DNA from: Betaproteobacteria bacterium | Lineage (GTDB): Bacteria; Pseudomonadota; Gammaproteobacteria; Burkholderiales; Ga0077523 | Assembly: GCA_016125475.1 (NCBI GenBank) | Contig: WGLR01000033.1 | Location: forward strand, 1 to 64,000 | Direction: 5' to 3' | Length of the DNA stretch: 64,000 bases | Part shown: in pieces, positions 53,392 through 63,900 of the stretch | Layout: every line of letters begins with the position of its first letter | How positions within the stretch are numbered: the stretch's first letter is position 1 | Translations under genes and position numbers: made by a program | Notes under the pieces: generated by a model | Seen by the model: the letters and a program-made list of their open reading frames with translations, nothing else | Told to the model about the DNA's origin: nothing | Database searches by the model: none

Positions 53392-54192
53392 TCAGCCCCT
53401 CAGGACTGGCGCCGCGACCCTTTCCGGATTCTCGTCCGGACCGCTCTCGGTCAGCTGTTCGCTCGTGCGGCCGAATCGCCGCTCGCGCTTGCGATAGGAA
53501 TGGATGGCCGACAGATACGTGCGGGCATCGAAATCGGGCCAGAGCGCATCCGTGAAGTACAACTCGGTGTAGGCGAGTTGCCAGAGCAGGAAGTTGCTGA
53601 TGCGCTGCTCGCCACCGGTGCGGATGAAGAGATCCGGCTCGGGCGTGTCGGCCATGGCGAGCCACGGCATGAGATCGCGCTCGGAGTACTGGCCGGCCTT
53701 CTCGGGGTGCGCGGTACACATGCGGTTCACGGCCTGCATGATGTCCCAGCGGCCGCCGTAATTCGCGCAGATGGTGAGCGTGAGGCCGGTGTTGTCGGCG
53801 GTGAGCGCCTCGCTCTCCGCGATGAGCTTCACGAGACTCGCGTCGAGGGGGGAGAGATCACCCACCACCCGAAGGCGGATGCCGTTGTCGTTGAGTTGCC
53901 GGACTTCCTGCTGCAGCGCCTTCACGAAGAGCTGCATCAGGAAGGAGACCTCGTCCTTGGGCCGACGCCAGTTCTCGCTCGAGAACGCGAACAGCGTCAG
54001 GTGCGAGACGCCGAACTGGATCGACATCTTGACCGCTTCCCGGACCGCTTCCAGGCCACGGCGGTGTCCGGCGACGCGCGGAAGAAAGCGCTTCTTGGCC
54101 CATCGCCCGTTGCCGTCCATGATGATCGCGACATGGCGCGGTACCCGGGTCGCCTCGGGGATCTGGAGCGTTGAACTCGTGAAGCGGGCCAA
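53392..54192 (-). CDS. uppS: Undecaprenyl diphosphate synthase (cis-prenyltransferase)
   Basis: A 266-residue enzyme that makes the C55 carrier lipid of cell wall synthesis. The motif [16 protein letters not shown] contains the catalytic Asp, [11 protein letters not shown] follows, and the C-terminal [20 protein letters not shown] and [12 protein letters not shown] are standard. It begins two bases after the frr stop. The last 25 residues are a less conserved extension. Confidence 0.98.
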   Translation of the reverse strand: MARFTSSTLQIPEATRVPRHVAIIMDGNGRWAKKRFLPRVAGHRRGLEAVREAVKMSIQFGVSHLTLFAFSSENWRRPKDEVSFLMQLFVKALQQEVRQLNDNGIRLRVVGDLSPLDASLVKLIAESEALTADNTGLTLTICANYGGRWDIMQAVNRMCTAHPEKAGQYSERDLMPWLAMADTPEPDLFIRTGGEQRISNFLLWQLAYTELYFTDALWPDFDARTYLSAIHSYRKRERRFGRTSEQLTESGPDENPERVAAPVLRG

Positions 54193-54193
54193 C

Positions 54194-54751
54194 TCAGACC
54201 GCCATCAGTTCGGCTTCTTTGGCGGCGAGGATCTTCTCCACTTCCGCCACGAATCGATCGGTGAGCTTCTGGACGTCGTCCTGTGCCCGCCGCTCGTCGT
54301 CTTCCGAGATCGTCTTGTCCTTGAGCAGGTCCTTCAGGTGTGAATTCGCGTCGCGCCGGACGTTGCGGATCGCGACGCGAGCGTTCTCGGCCTCGGCCTT
54401 GACGACCTTGGTGAGGTCACGTCGGCGTTCCTCCGTGAGCGCGGGCATCGGCACGCGCACGATGTCTCCCATCGTGGAAGGATTGAGACCGAGATCGGAA
54501 TCCCGGATCGCCTTTTCGACCTGGGCGAGCATCTTCTTCTCCCACGGGGTGACGCCGATCGTGCGGGCGTCGATGAGCGTCACGTTTGCGACCTGGTTCA
54601 CCGGAGTGGGAGTGCCGTAATAGTCGACCTTGACGTGGTCGAGCAGACCGGTGTGCGCCCGGCCCGTCCGGACCTTTCCGAGGTCCGTCTTGAGCGTCTC
54701 GATGCACTTCTGCATGCGGTGCTCCGCGTCCTTCTTGACGTCCGCGATCAT
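54194..54751 (-). CDS. frr: Ribosome recycling factor
   Basis: A 185-residue factor that splits post-termination ribosomes with EF-G. The pattern [20 protein letters not shown] at the start, [20 protein letters not shown] and [11 protein letters not shown] are the family core. Length matches E. coli RRF (185). It lies 63 bp after pyrH and directly before uppS. Confidence 0.99.
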   Translation of the reverse strand: MIADVKKDAEHRMQKCIETLKTDLGKVRTGRAHTGLLDHVKVDYYGTPTPVNQVANVTLIDARTIGVTPWEKKMLAQVEKAIRDSDLGLNPSTMGDIVRVPMPALTEERRRDLTKVVKAEAENARVAIRNVRRDANSHLKDLLKDKTISEDDERRAQDDVQKLTDRFVAEVEKILAAKEAELMAV

Positions 54752-54814
54752 TTGCCATGTCCTCTCAACGTTTGCGCCGTCCCGCGATCTCCGACGGCCT
54801 GTCCCGGCAACGGA

Positions 54815-55534
54815 TTATGCGACATGCACGCGTGTGCCTTCGTCCTCGCCGAGGATCACCCGCTTCAGGGCCCCCGACTTGAATATGCTGAATACGCAGA
54901 TCGGCAGGGCCTGGTCCCGGCAGAGGGTCAGCGCCGTGGCGTCCATCACCTTGAGATTCCGGCTGATGGCCTCGTCGAAGGTGAGACGCTGATAGCGCAT
55001 CGCGTTGGGATTCACCTTCGGATCATCGGAATAAATGCCGTCCACTTTAGTGGCCTTGAGTACGATGTCCGCCCCGATCTCCATGCCGCGCAGGGCGGCA
55101 GCCGTGTCGGTCGTGAAGAACGGGTTGCCCGTGCCGGCCGCGAAGATGACGACCTTGCCCTCTTCGAGATAGCGGATCGCCTTGCCGCGGATGTACGGTT
55201 CGGCGACCTGTTCGATGTTGAGCGCGGACTGCACGCGCCCCGCCACCCCGATGCGTCGCAGGGCGTCCTGCAGCGCGAGCGCGTTCATCACGGTCGCGAG
55301 CATGCCCATGTAATCCGCCGTCGCGCGGTCCATGCCGGCGGCGCCGGGTGCCACGCCCCGGAAGATGTTGCCCCCGCCAATGACGACACCGGTCTCGACG
55401 CCGAGGCTGACGACCTCGGCGACCTCCGAGACGATGCCCTCGATCGTGGGGCGGTTGATGCCGTAGCTGTCCGGCCCCATGAGGGCTTCGCCGGACAGCT
55501 TCAGCAGGATGCGCCTGAATGCAGGTTTGGGCAT
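54815..55534 (-). CDS. pyrH: UMP kinase
   Basis: A 239-residue hexameric nucleotide kinase of the amino acid kinase fold. [11 protein letters not shown] at the start, [10 protein letters not shown] and [20 protein letters not shown] are the family motifs. It phosphorylates UMP to UDP. It follows tsf by 12 bp. Confidence 0.99.
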   Translation of the reverse strand: MPKPAFRRILLKLSGEALMGPDSYGINRPTIEGIVSEVAEVVSLGVETGVVIGGGNIFRGVAPGAAGMDRATADYMGMLATVMNALALQDALRRIGVAGRVQSALNIEQVAEPYIRGKAIRYLEEGKVVIFAAGTGNPFFTTDTAAALRGMEIGADIVLKATKVDGIYSDDPKVNPNAMRYQRLTFDEAISRNLKVMDATALTLCRDQALPICVFSIFKSGALKRVILGEDEGTRVHVA

Positions 55535-55546
55535 CGCGTAACGGCT

Positions 55547-56449
55547 CTAGACCGTCGCGCCCTGGTTCTTGGCCGCAGCCGCCTGCGCCGCCACTTCGGC
55601 CGCGAAATCGCTGGTCTTCTTCTCCAGCCCTTCGCCGACGACGTAGAGGACGAATGCCGCCACCGAAGCCCCCTTCGCCTTCAGGAGCTGCTCGACGGTC
55701 TGCTTGTCGTCCTTCACGAAAGGCTGACCGAGAAGCGTGATCTCCTTCAGGAACTTCTGGACCGTGCCTTCCACCATCTTCTGCACGATGTCGGCGGGCT
55801 TGCCTGATTCGGCAGCCTTCGCCGCGGCGATGTCACGCTCCTTCTGGATGAGTTCGGGCGACACCTCTTCCTTCGCGAGCGCGACCGGCTTGGTCGCAGC
55901 GATGTGCATCGCGAGGTCCTTCGCGAGGGCTTCGTCCCCGCCCGTGACGTCGACGAGCACGCCGATCTTGGACCCGCCGTGCACGTACTGGGCGATCCTG
56001 CCCTTCGCCTCGATGCGCGCGAAGCGACGGATGGTCATGTTCTCGCCGATCCTGCCGACGAGGTCCTTGCGAACCTCGTCGACGGTCCTGCCGTCGAGGG
56101 CCAGCGCGGACAGTGCGTCGACATCCGCCGGCGAATGCTTCGCGACGAGGTCCGCGAGACTGCCCGCGAACGCAAGGAAGTCGTCGTTCTTCGCGACGAA
56201 GTCGGTTTCACAGTTGACCTCGACGATCGTCGCGAGCTTCTGGTCCGGGGACACGAACGTGCCGACGACCCCCTCGGCCGCGACGCGCGACGAGGCCTTG
56301 GCAGCCTTGTTCCCGAGCTTCACGCGCAGGATTTCCTCCGCCTTGGCCATGTCGCCGGCGGCTTCCGACAGCGCCTTCTTGCACTCCATCATCGGCGCGT
56401 CGGTCTTCTCGCGCAGTTCCTTCACCATGCCTGCGGTAATTTCCGCCAT
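55547..56449 (-). CDS. tsf: Translation elongation factor Ts
   Basis: A 300-residue nucleotide exchange factor for EF-Tu. The N-terminus [20 protein letters not shown] then MECKKAL and the core [10 protein letters not shown] are diagnostic. The ATG at 56449 has a purine-rich AAGGAG site. A GC hairpin lies between rpsB and tsf. Confidence 0.99.
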   Translation of the reverse strand: MAEITAGMVKELREKTDAPMMECKKALSEAAGDMAKAEEILRVKLGNKAAKASSRVAAEGVVGTFVSPDQKLATIVEVNCETDFVAKNDDFLAFAGSLADLVAKHSPADVDALSALALDGRTVDEVRKDLVGRIGENMTIRRFARIEAKGRIAQYVHGGSKIGVLVDVTGGDEALAKDLAMHIAATKPVALAKEEVSPELIQKERDIAAAKAAESGKPADIVQKMVEGTVQKFLKEITLLGQPFVKDDKQTVEQLLKAKGASVAAFVLYVVGEGLEKKTSDFAAEVAAQAAAAKNQGATV

Positions 56450-56485
56450 GTGTACTCCTTGTTCGATAGTCGTGTTTCGTCGGTG

Positions 56486-56511
56486 GGCGGGGGCCGCTGA
56501 CCACCCCCGCC
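56486..56511 (-). terminator. rpsB-tsf intergenic hairpin (attenuator-like)
   Basis: An 8-bp GC stem GGCGGGGG/CCCCCGCC with a 10-nt loop occupies the short gap between rpsB and tsf. In E. coli a partial terminator at the same place reduces tsf and downstream transcription; a similar role is inferred. It lacks a clear U-run. Confidence 0.5.
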
Positions 56512-56521
56512 GGCGTGTCCG

Positions 56522-57268
56522 TTACTGGACCGCCTGGTCTTCGGTCGTCTCCACCTCGACGAACTCGTCGTTGCTGACCTCGCGCGTGATCTGGCTGCGC
56601 CCCTCGAGAACCGCGTCGGCAGCGCCGCGTGCATAGAGGCGGATCGCGCGGCTGGAGTCGTCGTTGCCCGGAATGACGTAGGCGACACCGTCCGGCGTGT
56701 GGTTGGTATCGACCACGGCGATGACCGGGATGCCGAGCTTGGCGGCCTCGGTGATCGCGATCTTGTGATACCCCACGTCGATGACGAACAGCGCATCGGG
56801 CAGGCTGGACATGTCCTTGATGCCGCCCAGGCTGCGATCGAGCTTGACCACTTCGCGCTGGAACATCAGCGCTTCCTTCTTCGAGAGCTTCTCAGAGGAT
56901 CCGTCCTGGATCATCGACTCCATGTCGCGGAGCCGCTTGATGGACTGCTTGACGGTCTTGAAATTCGAGAGCATCCCGCCGAGCCAGCGATGGTCCACGA
57001 ACGGACACCCTGCCCGGATGGCCTCCTCGCGGAGGATTTCGCGCGCCTGGCGCTTGGTGCCGACGAAGAGGATCGTGCCCTTGTTGGCCGAGAGCTGGCG
57101 GATGTACTTCATCGCCTCCTGGTACATGACCAGGGTCTTCTCGAGGTTGATGATGTGGATCTTGTTGCGATGTCCGAAGATGAACGGCGCCATCTTCGGG
57201 TTCCAGTAACGTGTCTGATGGCCGAAGTGAACCCCGGCCTCGAGCATCTGCCGCATTGTGACGGACAT
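56522..57268 (-). CDS. rpsB: 30S ribosomal protein S2
   Basis: A 248-residue ribosomal protein. [20 protein letters not shown] then [12 protein letters not shown] and [16 protein letters not shown] are diagnostic. The ATG at 57268 has AGGAGCAGGA upstream; the frame continues to 57391 through the leader but that part is non-coding. It is the first gene of the long leftward operon. Confidence 0.99.
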   Translation of the reverse strand: MSVTMRQMLEAGVHFGHQTRYWNPKMAPFIFGHRNKIHIINLEKTLVMYQEAMKYIRQLSANKGTILFVGTKRQAREILREEAIRAGCPFVDHRWLGGMLSNFKTVKQSIKRLRDMESMIQDGSSEKLSKKEALMFQREVVKLDRSLGGIKDMSSLPDALFVIDVGYHKIAITEAAKLGIPVIAVVDTNHTPDGVAYVIPGNDDSSRAIRLYARGAADAVLEGRSQITREVSNDEFVEVETTEDQAVQ

Positions 57269-57424
57269 GTTCGTCCTGCTCCTGAAGTGAAGTTGAACCT
57301 CCACCCGCGCTGCCACCGGCCGCAGCCGGGGACCCCACTTTTCAATGAATTGCGGGTGTGTGAATTTCCCGGACGCCGGACGCGACAGCACCGGCTGCGC
57401 ACCCCGAGTCCAGGATAGCTGGCG

Positions 57425-57454
57425 ATTTTAGTATCGTACGGACTGAAAACTCAA
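57425..57454 (-). promoter_or_regulatory. Probable sigma-70 promoter of the rpsB operon
   Basis: On the minus strand TTGAGT (57449-57454) and TAAAAT (57425-57430) are separated by 18 bp. This is the best housekeeping-type promoter in the window and lies about 155 bp before the rpsB ATG. The long leader between them contains GGGAAATTCACACACCCGC, which could take part in S2 feedback control; that is a guess. Confidence 0.55.
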
Positions 57455-57511
57455 GCACTTGGCGACGAACGGCGCACCATGGCGCACCGCGGAACACCCG
57501 GGAAGCCGGCG

Positions 57512-58216
57512 TCAGACGATGCAGGCGAGCCCCTGCCTCAACAGCAGCATCAGGGACGACGCCCTGAGCAGCCCGAACACGCCGAAGCTCGCGACGAGCC
57601 CCCCGGCGACGATCCGCACGACGGGGCGAGCCCCCGGCCCCCGCAGATGGCGCAGCAGGAGCCCCGCTCCCATCACGTTGGGGATCGTTCCGAGACCGAA
57701 CGCGAGCATCACCGTGGCCCCGCCGGCCGCATCGCCGGCGAGCATGGCCGTGCTCAGCATGGAGTAGACGAGTCCGCACGGAATCCAGCCCCAGAGCCCC
57801 CCGACGGCGAGGGCCTTGCCCCAGGAATCCACGGGCATGAAGCGCTGCATCCAGGGATTCAGGTGACGCCAGAGTCGACGCCCCGGGCGTTCGAGCCACG
57901 TCAGGAAGGAGTGCCATCCCGCCAGGTAAAGGCCCAGCGCGATCAGCATCAGGTTCGCGAGGACGTAGAAACCGAACTGGACGGGCAGCACGTGCTCCAT
58001 GAGGACCGCCGCCCCTGCGAGCGTGCCTGCCAGCGCACCCGCGAACGCGTAGGACCCGACACGGCCGAACGAGTAGGCCGCCTGCAGCCGCCAGCCCGAG
58101 AAGGGCGCCCTGCCCGCGCCCGCGAGCGCGGTCGCGAGTCCGCCACACATCCCGGCGCAGTGCACCCCGCCGAGCAGCCCGACGACGAATGCCGCCCCGC
58201 TCAGCTGGGCGAGCAT
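57512..58216 (-). CDS. TauE/SafE-like (UreH domain) membrane protein
   Basis: A 234-residue membrane protein with six or so helices. The head GLLGGVHCAGMCGGLATAL and the central PCGLVYSMLSTAML carry conserved Cys residues, as in the family found near cytochrome cbb3 oxidase maturation genes and copper handling. It lies near hemN and fnr, which supports a role in microaerobic respiration. A direct role in metal or thiol transport is possible but not shown. Confidence 0.85.
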   Translation of the reverse strand: MLAQLSGAAFVVGLLGGVHCAGMCGGLATALAGAGRAPFSGWRLQAAYSFGRVGSYAFAGALAGTLAGAAVLMEHVLPVQFGFYVLANLMLIALGLYLAGWHSFLTWLERPGRRLWRHLNPWMQRFMPVDSWGKALAVGGLWGWIPCGLVYSMLSTAMLAGDAAGGATVMLAFGLGTIPNVMGAGLLLRHLRGPGARPVVRIVAGGLVASFGVFGLLRASSLMLLLRQGLACIV

Positions 58217-58355
58217 CCGCCCCTCCGACCGGATCCGCCCTGCGCGACGGCATCCGTCAGGGTCCGCGCTGGTACGGCAGCGCGCCCCGGACGCTCCGGG
58301 ATCGCCCCCCCCACGCTGCGGTCGACGGCACGGCGGCCCCGCACGTCGCCGCTCC

Positions 58356-59747
58356 TCAGATGACCTTGGAGTAGGTCGCGGAGCGCTGGCGCGACTGCAG
58401 ATACCTGTCGAAGACCATGCATATGGCGCGGACGAGCAGGCGCCCGCGCGGGGTCACCGCCACCCACTCGCCGTCGATCTCGACGAGACCGTCGTCGACG
58501 AAGGGCTGGAGACTCTCGATCTCCCGCGAGAAATACGCCTTGAAGTCGATGAGGTAGGCGAGTTCGATGGCTTCGATCGACACCGACCCGTGGCACATCA
58601 GGGACTGGATGATCGCGCGCCGAAGGAGATCGTCCGCGGAGAGTTCGACCCCCCGGAACACCGGCATGACGCCACGGTCGAGCCGGTCGTAGTACTCCTC
58701 GAGCGTGCGGACGTTCTGGGAATAGGTGGGCCCGACGTTTCCGATGGCGGTCACGCCCAGGGCCACGAGGTCGCATTCGGCGTGCGTCGAATAGCCCTGG
58801 AAATTCCGGTGCAGCCGCCCCTGCCGCTGTGCGACCGCGAGTTCGTCGTCGGGGCGGGCGAAGTGGTCCATGCCGATGTACACGTACCCCGCTTCGCTGA
58901 GGCGCCGGATCGCGTTGATGAGCATCTGGAGCTTGAGTTCCGGGGCGGGCAGGTCCTTCTCCTGGATGCGTCTCTGCGGCTTGAACACGTGGGGAAGGTG
59001 TGCGTAGCTGTACAGGGCGATCCGGTTCGGGGCGATCCCGATCGTCGTGTCCAGCGTCCTCATGAAACCGTCGACGTTCTGCCGGGGCAGACCGTAGATG
59101 AGGTCCAGGTTCACCGACCGGTAGCCCGCGGCCCGTGCCTCGTCGATCGCGGCACGGGTGACTGCCTCGCTCTGGATCCGGTTCACCGCACGCTGGACCT
59201 CCGGATCGAAGTCCTGGACGCCGATGCTCACGCGGTTCATCCCGAGTTCCGCGAGCATCGTGAGCGTTCCCGGCGCGGTGCTTCTGGGATCGATCTCGAT
59301 GGAGTACTCGCCCTCCGGCACCAGCCGGAAGTGCGTCGAGAGGATCCCGAACAGCTCGCGCAGCTGCTCGGGCGGCAGGAACGTGGGCGTCCCGCCACCG
59401 AAGTGGAGCTGGCAGAGGCGGCGATCGCCCTCGAGGTGCGCGGACACCAGCTCGGCTTCACGCGCGAGGTACCGGAGGTATTTCGCGGCCCGCGACCGGT
59501 CCTTCGTGACGATCTTGTTGCAGGCGCAGTAGAAACAGACCGTGTCGCAGAACGGCAGGTGCACATAGAGCGAGAGAGGCCGGGACATGCCTCCGACCCC
59601 GCGCTTCTCGAGCCAGGTGCGGTAGGACTCCTCGCCGAAAGCCTCGACGAAACGGTCCGCGGTGGGATACGACGTGTACCTGGGCCCTGCATATCCAAAG
59701 CGTTGCAGGACGTCGGGGTCGATGACGAGGGGGGCTTGCGCTATCAT
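58356..59747 (-). CDS. hemN: Oxygen-independent coproporphyrinogen III oxidase
   Basis: A 463-residue radical SAM enzyme that makes protoporphyrinogen in heme synthesis without oxygen. The cluster motif CDTVCFYCACN (C-x3-C-x2-C) and the typical start YAGPRYTSYPTADRF are seen, along with HFGGGTPTFL. The ATG at 59747 gives the family length; upstream in-frame codons have no similarity. An FNR box is centred 68 bp upstream, in the region shared with the divergent fnr gene. Confidence 0.98.
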   Translation of the reverse strand: MIAQAPLVIDPDVLQRFGYAGPRYTSYPTADRFVEAFGEESYRTWLEKRGVGGMSRPLSLYVHLPFCDTVCFYCACNKIVTKDRSRAAKYLRYLAREAELVSAHLEGDRRLCQLHFGGGTPTFLPPEQLRELFGILSTHFRLVPEGEYSIEIDPRSTAPGTLTMLAELGMNRVSIGVQDFDPEVQRAVNRIQSEAVTRAAIDEARAAGYRSVNLDLIYGLPRQNVDGFMRTLDTTIGIAPNRIALYSYAHLPHVFKPQRRIQEKDLPAPELKLQMLINAIRRLSEAGYVYIGMDHFARPDDELAVAQRQGRLHRNFQGYSTHAECDLVALGVTAIGNVGPTYSQNVRTLEEYYDRLDRGVMPVFRGVELSADDLLRRAIIQSLMCHGSVSIEAIELAYLIDFKAYFSREIESLQPFVDDGLVEIDGEWVAVTPRGRLLVRAICMVFDRYLQSRQRSATYSKVI

Positions 59748-59781
59748 TCGGAAATTGGTCGCCCAGAGCGATTGAGTCGCA

Positions 59782-59787
59782 AGCATA
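59782..59787 (-). promoter_or_regulatory. Candidate hemN -10 box
   Basis: TATGCT on the minus strand (part of GATTATGCTTG) lies about 31 bp after the centre of the FNR box. That places the box near -41 relative to the expected start of transcription, the position of class II FNR-activated promoters. Confidence 0.45.
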
Positions 59788-59808
59788 ATCATCCCGGATC
59801 CGGTTCTG

Positions 59809-59822
59809 TTGACATGGATCAA
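59809..59822. promoter_or_regulatory. FNR box between hemN and fnr
   Basis: TTGACATGGATCAA matches the FNR/Anr consensus TTGAT-N4-ATCAA at nine of ten fixed positions. It lies between the divergent hemN and fnr starts, 62 bp and 34 bp away. Activation of hemN and autoregulation of fnr are the expected effects, by analogy with other proteobacteria. Confidence 0.8.
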
Positions 59823-59855
59823 AGTCACGCCCACGGATCGGAAGATGGGGCTCCC

Positions 59856-60605
59856 ATGACGACAAGTGTTGGCATTCAACCACTTAGTATCGAACGCCTG
59901 CGTACCGCGTGTTCCACGTGCGGGCTCCGGGAGCTCTGCCTGCCTGTCGGCCTCGCGGAAGCCGAGCTCGAGCGGCTGGACGACCTCATACAGGTGCGCC
60001 GCACGGCCAAGAAAGGGCAGAGCATCTACCGCTCGGGCGATGCGTTCGCGGCCCTCTATGCCGTGCGTTCGGGCTTCTTCAAGACGACCATCCTCTCCGA
60101 GGACGGTCGCGATCAGGTGACCGGCTTCTACATGGGCGGCGAGATCGTCGGCATGGACGGCATCGGCACCGAACTCCACACCTGCGACGCCGTGGCCCTC
60201 GAGGACAGCGAGGTGTGCGTGATCCCGTTCTCGCGTCTGGAGGACCTCTCGCGTCAGGTGCCGGCGCTGCAGAGCCACTTCCACAAGGTGATGAGCCGGG
60301 AGATCGTGCGCGACCACGGCGTGATGATGCTTCTCGGCAGCATGCGCGCGGAAGAGCGCCTCGCCGCCTTCCTCGTGAACCTCTCGCAGCGCTTCGTGGC
60401 CCGGGGCTATTCGCCTTCGGAGTTCTACCTGCGGATGACCCGCGAGGAGATCGGCAGCTACCTGGGCCTGAAGCTCGAGACGGTGAGCCGCGTGTTCTCG
60501 CGGTTCCAGGACGAGGGCTACATCAGCGTGCAGCAGAAGCACGTGCGCATCATCGACATCCCGAAACTGAGACAGCTGATCGGCCAGCGCGGCGGTGCCT
60601 GCTAG
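59856..60605 (+). CDS. fnr: FNR-type oxygen-sensing transcription regulator
   Basis: A 249-residue CRP/FNR protein. The N-terminal cysteines C19, C22 and C28 (ACSTCGLRELC) with C121 (SEVCVIPF) can hold the oxygen-labile 4Fe-4S cluster. The cNMP-like sensor core follows, and the C-terminal helix-turn-helix has MTREEIGSYLGLKLETVSRV, with the Glu and Ser-Arg that read TTGAT half-sites. It controls anaerobic and microaerobic genes. The ATG at 59856 is chosen; an ATG at 59814 lies inside the FNR box. The frame continues upstream through antisense hemN, which is not coding. Confidence 0.97.
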   Translation: MTTSVGIQPLSIERLRTACSTCGLRELCLPVGLAEAELERLDDLIQVRRTAKKGQSIYRSGDAFAALYAVRSGFFKTTILSEDGRDQVTGFYMGGEIVGMDGIGTELHTCDAVALEDSEVCVIPFSRLEDLSRQVPALQSHFHKVMSREIVRDHGVMMLLGSMRAEERLAAFLVNLSQRFVARGYSPSEFYLRMTREEIGSYLGLKLETVSRVFSRFQDEGYISVQQKHVRIIDIPKLRQLIGQRGGAC

Positions 60606-60631
60606 GCACTGCGCGGCTTCCGGCCACGACA

Positions 60632-60653
60632 AAAAGCCGCCCGCGGGCGGCTT
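60632..60653. terminator. Bidirectional Rho-independent terminator
   Basis: The 22-bp perfect palindrome AAAGCCGCCCG/CGGGCGGCTTT is flanked by A-rich text on the left and TTT on the right. It lies 27 bp after the fnr stop and 21 bp before the stop of the convergent DUF2892 gene, so it fits termination from both sides. Confidence 0.85.
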
Positions 60654-60673
60654 TCTGCATCAGCGGCCGCCGC

Positions 60674-60898
60674 TCAGGCGCGCGCGCAGCTCTCGACCTC
60701 GCTCACGCCGAGCTTCTTCAGGATCATGTCGAGCGGACAGAACTTCGTGAAACCGCTCTGGAACAGGTTCGCGCCGACGAACGCCGTGAACCACAGCCAG
60801 TTCGCGTTCACGAACAGGGGGCTCGCCTCCACACCCAGCGCGAGCGACAGAAGCACGAAGAACCCGGCCACGATCCGGACGATTCGATTGACAGTCAT
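60674..60898 (-). CDS. DUF2892 (YgaP-like) small membrane protein
   Basis: A 74-residue protein with two hydrophobic helices. The head [20 protein letters not shown] and the region [18 protein letters not shown] are typical of DUF2892 proteins, which occur alone or fused to rhodanese domains. The Cys in FCPLD is conserved. AGGAGGG lies upstream of the ATG. It may be cotranscribed with the RND gene only by readthrough, since that gene's stop lies 87 bp further left-to-right beyond its start. Confidence 0.9.
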   Translation of the reverse strand: MTVNRIVRIVAGFFVLLSLALGVEASPLFVNANWLWFTAFVGANLFQSGFTKFCPLDMILKKLGVSEVESCARA

Positions 60899-60984
60899 GT
60901 TCCCTCCTTTGGACCACCGTTCGCGGCACGCAACCGCATGGCACGAATATTAGGGCCGTCGACGACCTGCAGATGTAACCCAGG

Positions 60985-63900
60985 TCACGGAACGCGCCGG
61001 TAGAGGGCCGCGTAGTAGAGCACGGGGATGACCACGAGGGTGAGCAGCGTCGAGACCGCGATCCCGAACAGCAGCGAGATCGCGAGGCCGTTGAAGATCG
61101 GATCGTCCAGGATGAAAAGGGCTCCGAGCATGGCGGCCAGGCCCGTCAGGACGATCGGCTTCGCCCGCGCCGCCGCCGCGTGGATCACGGCCTCCTGCAG
61201 CGGCACGCCGTCCCTGATCTGCAGGTTCACGAAGTCCACGAGCAGGATGGAGTTCCGCACGATGATGCCCGCGAGCGCGATCATCCCGATCATGGACGTG
61301 GCCGTGAACTGCGCCCCGAGCAGAGCATGCCCGGGCATGACACCGATGATCGTGAGCGGGATCGGCGCCATGATGATGAGGGGCACGAGATACGACCCGA
61401 ACTGCGCCACCACGAGGAGGTAGATGAGTATCAGCCCCACGGCGTAGGCGAGCCCCATGTCGCGGAAGGTCTCGTAGGTCACCTGCCACTCGCCGTCCCA
61501 CTTCACGCTGTAGCGCCCGTACCGGTCGGACGGCTGTGCGATGAAGTGCTCGCCGAGCGTCCCGCCCTGCGGGAGCGGCGTGCCGGCCAGCTGCGTGCGT
61601 GCCGCGAACATCCCGTAGAGCGGGCTGTCCAGTTCCCCGCCCATGTCGGCGAACACGTAGACCACGGGCAGGAGGTCCTTGTGATAGATGGTCTTGTCGC
61701 GGTCCGTCGGAATCACGTCGACGAGTTCCGACAGCGGGATGAGATCCCCGCCGCGCGAACGCACCGTGAGCATGAGGAACTCGTCCAGGGAGTTCTGGTG
61801 TTCGGGCGGCAGCTTGATGCGCACGGGAATCTCGTACTTCGCGGCACCGCTGTGGATGGGTGTCGCGTCCTCCCCGGCGAGCCCGAGCCTCATCGTCTCC
61901 ACGATGTCGCGCGGCGCGACACCGGCGAGCGCAGCCTTGTTCTGCTGGATGCGCAGGACCATCTTCGGCGCCGTGTCGTCGACGCTGTCGTCGATGTCGA
62001 CCAGATCCGGGGTCTTCTCGAACACGCCGCGCACGCGCTTCGCCACCGCCATCTGTCCGTCGTAGTCGGGGCCGTAGACCTCGGCCACGATCGGCGACAT
62101 GACGGGCGGGCCGGGAGGCACTTCCACGACCTTGATCTCGGCACCGTGCCGTGCGGCGATCTCGTCGAGCACGGGGCGGACGGCCTGCGCGATCTCGTGC
62201 GACTTCCGGTCGCGGTGATGCTTGTCTATGAGGTTCACCTGGATGTCACCGAGTTCGGGCGATTCGCGCAGGTAGTACTGCCTCACGAGACCGTTGAAGT
62301 TGATCGGGCTCGCCGTTCCCGCATAAGCCTGGTAGTCCGTCACCTCGGGCACGCGCGCGATCGCTCCGGAGAGGTCGCGCAGGACGGCCGCGGTGCGCTC
62401 GAGCGGCGTGCCGACCGGCATGTCGACGACCACCTGGAACTCCGACTTGTTGTCGAACGGGAGCATCTTGAGCACGACGAGCTTCACGGCCGCCAGCGAC
62501 ACCGACAGCACGATCCCGAGCATGACGGCAGCGAGCAGCTTGATGCGGTTGCGGCGTCCGGCCTCCGCGCGCAGCAGCGGCTCCATCTTCCGGAACAGGC
62601 GGTCCAGCCGGCCGCCCCCGTGTTCGACGTGTGCGGCGTGGCTCCGGCGCAGGAGCTTGAGCGCGAGCCACGGCGTCACGACGAACGCGATCGCGAGCGA
62701 TATCGCCATGCCCATGCTCGCATTGATCGGGATCGGACTCATGTAGGGCCCCATGAGCCCCGACACGAATGCCATCGGCAGCAGCCCCGCGATGACGGTC
62801 AGCGTCGCGAGGATCGTCGGCCCGCCGACCTCGTCGACCGCGGCCGGAATGATCTCGTGGAACGGCGCGGAACTCAGCCCGCCGCGACGGTGGATGTTCT
62901 CGACGACGACGATCGCGTCGTCCACGAGGATGCCGATCGAGAAGATCAGCGCGAACAGGGACACCCTGTTGAGCGTGAAGCCCCAGGCCCAGGAAGCGAA
63001 CAGCGTCGCGGCAAGCGTGAGCAGCACGGCGATGCCGACGATCGCGGCCTCGCGACGCCCGAGCGAGAGCCACACGAGCACCACGACGGAGAGCGTCGCG
63101 AAGACGAGCTTCTGGATGAGCTTCATCGCCTTGTCGTTGGCCGTTTCGCCGTAGTTGCGCGTGACGCTCACGTGCACGCCCTCGGGAATGATCTGTCCCT
63201 CGAGCGCCCTGGCACGCTCGATGACCTGCTCCGCGATCTCCACGGCGTTCTCGCCCGGCTTCTTCGTGATCGCGAGCGTGACGGCCGGATGCTCGCCGGG
63301 ATGCACGGTCGAGTGCGCCTCGGCCGACGGCCCCGTCCCGTACCAGACATAGCTCGACGGCTGCTCCGGACCGTCCTCGACGCGCGCGACGTCGGTCATG
63401 AAGACGGGGCGGCCCTGGTACACGCCCACGACGAGCTGCTTGACGTCCTCGGCGTTCGCGAGATACGTCCCCGTCTGGACCAGCACCTCCCGGTTCTCGG
63501 ACACGAGCGAGCCGGTGGGCTGCGACGCGTTCGCGAGCACGAGCGCATTGCGGACGTCCTCGGGCGTCACTTCGTAGGCGTTCAGCCGCTCCGCGTCGAT
63601 CAGGACCCGCACGACGTGCCGAGGACCGCCGACCGTGTACACGTCGCGCGTGCCCGCGACGCGCTTCAGGTCGGCCTCCATCGCGTGCGCGACACGCTCG
63701 AGTTCGAACGCGCCGCGTGACGGATCCTTCGTCCAGAGCGTGAGCGTGACGATCGGCACGTCGTCGATGCCTTTCGGCTTCACGACGGGCTGGCCCACGC
63801 CGAGGTTCGGCGAGATCCAGTCGCGATGCGAATCCAGCGTGTCGTACAGACGCACGAGCGCCTGGGTCGAGTCCTCGCCCACCTTGTACTGGACGGTCAG

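Noticed and set aside
59769..59784. Second FNR half-site TTGAGTCGCAAGCA near hemN
   Set aside because: Its right half does not match ATCAA; only the site at 59809-59822 fits the consensus.
58590..59855. Upstream part of the open frame that contains fnr
   Set aside because: It is antisense to hemN. FNR homologues begin near the cysteine cluster, so the ATG at 59856 is used.
61180..63720. 846-codon plus-strand open frame antisense to the RND pump
   Set aside because: Same cause: a shadow of the pump gene with charged low-complexity text, whereas the minus strand shows clear RND motifs.
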